Positions 4,754 through 6,591 of a DNA stretch of 6,591 nt are shown here, piece after piece. A program made the position numbers and the translations under genes. This DNA comes from an uncultured Eubacteriales bacterium. Its GTDB lineage: Bacteria; Bacillota; Clostridia; UMGS1810. The notes under the pieces were generated by a model, which saw only the letters and a program-made list of their open reading frames with translations, did not search any database and had not been told where the DNA came from. The DNA is taken from contig CABUQL010000074.1 of assembly GCA_902493665.1 (NCBI GenBank), forward strand, positions 1 through 6,591, read 5' to 3'. The stretch's first letter is position 1. Each line of letters begins with the position of its first letter.

Positions 4754-6538
4754 ATGGAAGGTTTTGAAAGTATAAAAGGACTTAAAAGAACTCACAGATG
4801 CGCAAATCTTACAAGCGACGATGTGGGAAAAGAAGTTGTTCTTATGGGATTTGCGGATTCCGTAAGGGATCTTGGCGGACTTATTTTTATAAATCTGCGC
4901 GATATTTCGGGAATAATCCAGCTTTATTTTGACGGCGAAGACAAAGAGCTTGCAAAAAAAGCCGCTTCCGTAAGAAGCGAATACGTGCTTGCGGCGGTTG
5001 GAACTGTCGGAAAAAGAAGCTCGGTTAACAAAAATATGAAAACGGGCGACATTGAAGTTTGCGTAAAGGAACTGCGCATTTTAAATAAGGCGCAGACACC
5101 GCCGTTTTATATAGTGGAAAACAGTGACGTTAAAGAAGAATTAAGACTTAAACACAGATATCTTGATTTAAGACGTCCCGATATGCAGAGAAAGCTCATT
5201 TTAAGACACAGGGTTGCAAAAATAGCAAGAGATTATTTTGACGAAAACAATTTCCTTGAAATAGAAACTCCGATGCTTACAAAGTCAACTCCCGAAGGCG
5301 CAAGAGATTACCTTGTTCCCAGCCGTGTGCACCCCGGAAGTTTCTATGCGCTTCCGCAGTCGCCGCAGCTTTACAAGCAGCTTTTAATGCTTTCCGGAAT
5401 GGACAGATATTTTCAGATTGTGCGCTGCTTCAGGGATGAAGATTTAAGAGCCGACAGACAGCCTGAATTTACACAGATAGATATTGAAATGTCATTTGTT
5501 GATATCGACGATGTAATAAGCGTAAACGAAAAGTTTATTGCAAGAGTTTTCAAAGAAATTTTGGGCGTTGAGGTTAAAACACCGTTTTTGCGTATGCCTT
5601 ACAAAGAGGCAATGGAGCGTTTCGGAAGCGACAAGCCCGACACAAGATTCGGTCTTGAAATCTGCAACATAACAGACGCTGTTAAAGACAGCGGGTTTAA
5701 AGTGTTTGCCGACGCAGCCAAAAACGGCGGAAGCGTAAGAGCAATTAATGCGAAGGGTCTCGGAAAAGACATTTCGAGAAAAAATATAGACGCACTCGGC
5801 GAATTTGTTAAAACATACAAAGCAAAAGGTCTTGCTTGGATAAGGTATAACGACGACGGCATTGCGTCGCCGATTGCAAAATTCCTTTCAGATGACGAAA
5901 TGGGAAAAATAGTTGAACTTACAAACTGCGAAAAAGGCGACGTTATATTTATTGTTGCCGACAAAGACAGTGTTGTATTTGACAGTTTGGGCGCATTAAG
6001 ATGCGAAATCGCAAAGCAGCACGGTCTTATTGACAAAAACAAATTCAACCTTTTGTGGGTAACGGAATTTCCGCTCCTTGAATACAGTGAGGAAGAAGAA
6101 AGATACGTTGCAAAACATCACCCGTTCACATCGCCTATGGACGAAGATCTGCATCTTTTGGACAGTGAGCCTCAGAATGTAAGAGCAAAGGCATACGATA
6201 TTATATTAAACGGTGTTGAACTTGGCGGCGGAAGCATAAGAATTTTCAATTCCGACCTTCAGGAAAAAATGTTTGAAGTTTTGGGCTTTACAAAAGAACA
6301 AGCATGGGCAAGATTCGGATTCCTTCTTGAAGCGTTTAAATACGGCACTCCTCCGCACGGCGGGATGGCATACGGCTTTGACAGATTTATAATGCTTCTT
6401 TCGGGCAGCGATTCAATAAGAGATGTAATTGCATTCCCGAAAGTTCAAAATGCCTCGGAACTTATGACAAATGCACCTGACATTGTTGACGAAAAGCAGC
6501 TTTCGGAGCTCGGTATTGAAGTTATTAAAAAAGATTAG
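4754..6538 (+). CDS. aspS: Aspartyl-tRNA synthetase, bacterial type
   Basis: This class IIb synthetase charges tRNA-Asp with aspartate in the cytoplasm. The 594 residues and insertion domain mark the bacterial type. Seen: N-terminal OB-fold anticodon domain (about 12-115) with VRDLGGLIFINLRD (37-50) and Gln56; motif 1 region FLEIETPMLTKSTPEGARDY (167-186); QSPQLYKQLL (202-211); motif 2 with RCFRDEDLRADRQPEFTQID (224-243); a bacterial GAD insertion domain (about 290-420); GGGSIRIFN (491-499); and motif 3 PPHGGMAYGFDRFIMLL (533-549). The usual GWVxRRRD of the OB fold reads GFADSVRD here, a mild divergence. Leu40 matches Leu30 of the E. coli enzyme, a residue linked to tRNA-Asp-only charging, whereas His there is linked to enzymes that also charge tRNA-Asn. 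AAAGGAG lies six bases before the ATG. The gene is cotranscribed with hisS; no terminator is visible in the 53 bases that follow it. Confidence 0.97.
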   Translation: MEGFESIKGLKRTHRCANLTSDDVGKEVVLMGFADSVRDLGGLIFINLRDISGIIQLYFDGEDKELAKKAASVRSEYVLAAVGTVGKRSSVNKNMKTGDIEVCVKELRILNKAQTPPFYIVENSDVKEELRLKHRYLDLRRPDMQRKLILRHRVAKIARDYFDENNFLEIETPMLTKSTPEGARDYLVPSRVHPGSFYALPQSPQLYKQLLMLSGMDRYFQIVRCFRDEDLRADRQPEFTQIDIEMSFVDIDDVISVNEKFIARVFKEILGVEVKTPFLRMPYKEAMERFGSDKPDTRFGLEICNITDAVKDSGFKVFADAAKNGGSVRAINAKGLGKDISRKNIDALGEFVKTYKAKGLAWIRYNDDGIASPIAKFLSDDEMGKIVELTNCEKGDVIFIVADKDSVVFDSLGALRCEIAKQHGLIDKNKFNLLWVTEFPLLEYSEEEERYVAKHHPFTSPMDEDLHLLDSEPQNVRAKAYDIILNGVELGGGSIRIFNSDLQEKMFEVLGFTKEQAWARFGFLLEAFKYGTPPHGGMAYGFDRFIMLLSGSDSIRDVIAFPKVQNASELMTNAPDIVDEKQLSELGIEVIKKD

Positions 6539-6591
6539 TTTCCTTTATAATACATTAAACATTAAAAGTGCACGGTTAGTTTTTATGCTGT

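Noticed and set aside
5599..6048. 149-codon minus-strand frame inside aspS
   Set aside because: It is antisense to the insertion domain of an intact aspS and shows no start signal or family motif.
6539..6591. Promoter, terminator or new gene after aspS
   Set aside because: A TATAAT at 6546-6551 has no acceptable -35 at 16-18 bases, the ATG at 6585 has no ribosome binding site, and no stable hairpin with a U-tract is seen; too little sequence remains to judge.
1..6591. Mobile elements, CRISPR arrays, tRNA genes or signs of gene transfer
   Set aside because: No tandem spaced repeats, transposase fragments, terminal inverted repeats or cloverleaf-like sequence were seen, and base composition is even across the six genes.

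Overview
The window looks like chromosomal housekeeping DNA from a low-GC Gram-positive anaerobe, probably a member of the Clostridia. The basis is the A+T-rich sequence, strong AGGAGG-type ribosome binding sites, sigma-A-like promoters, the nadK-argR-recN cluster typical of Bacillota, and an adjacent hisS-aspS pair. No rRNA or marker gene is present, so no genus can be given.

Layout: two divergent transcription units meet in a 194-base, very A+T-rich control region (3284-3477). Leftward on the minus strand run nadK (NAD kinase), argR (arginine repressor), recN (double-strand-break repair ATPase) and, after a 90-base gap, the first 50 codons of a deoxycytidylate deaminase that runs off the left edge. 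Rightward on the plus strand run hisS (histidyl-tRNA synthetase) and aspS (aspartyl-tRNA synthetase), 16 bases apart. The last 53 bases after aspS hold nothing I can identify.

The leftward unit is tightly packed. nadK and argR overlap by 8 bases, the argR ribosome binding site lies inside the end of nadK, and recN follows 46 bases later with no visible terminator. All three are intact, with all diagnostic motifs present. In many sporulating Clostridia recN is followed by spoIVB and spo0A; here a nucleotide-metabolism gene takes that place. The rightward unit has a promoter with exact TTGACA and TATAAT hexamers and a leader of under about 30 bases, so there is no T-box riboswitch in front of hisS.

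The most interesting non-coding structure is in the divergent region. Two related, inverted, ARG-box-like sites lie with centres 53 bases apart (about five helical turns), one over the predicted nadK -35 and one against the hisS -35. They are candidate ArgR operators, which would make the argR unit self-regulated and could also link it to the tRNA synthetase unit. No novel defence, mobile or biosynthetic system is visible; the genes themselves are ordinary core genes.
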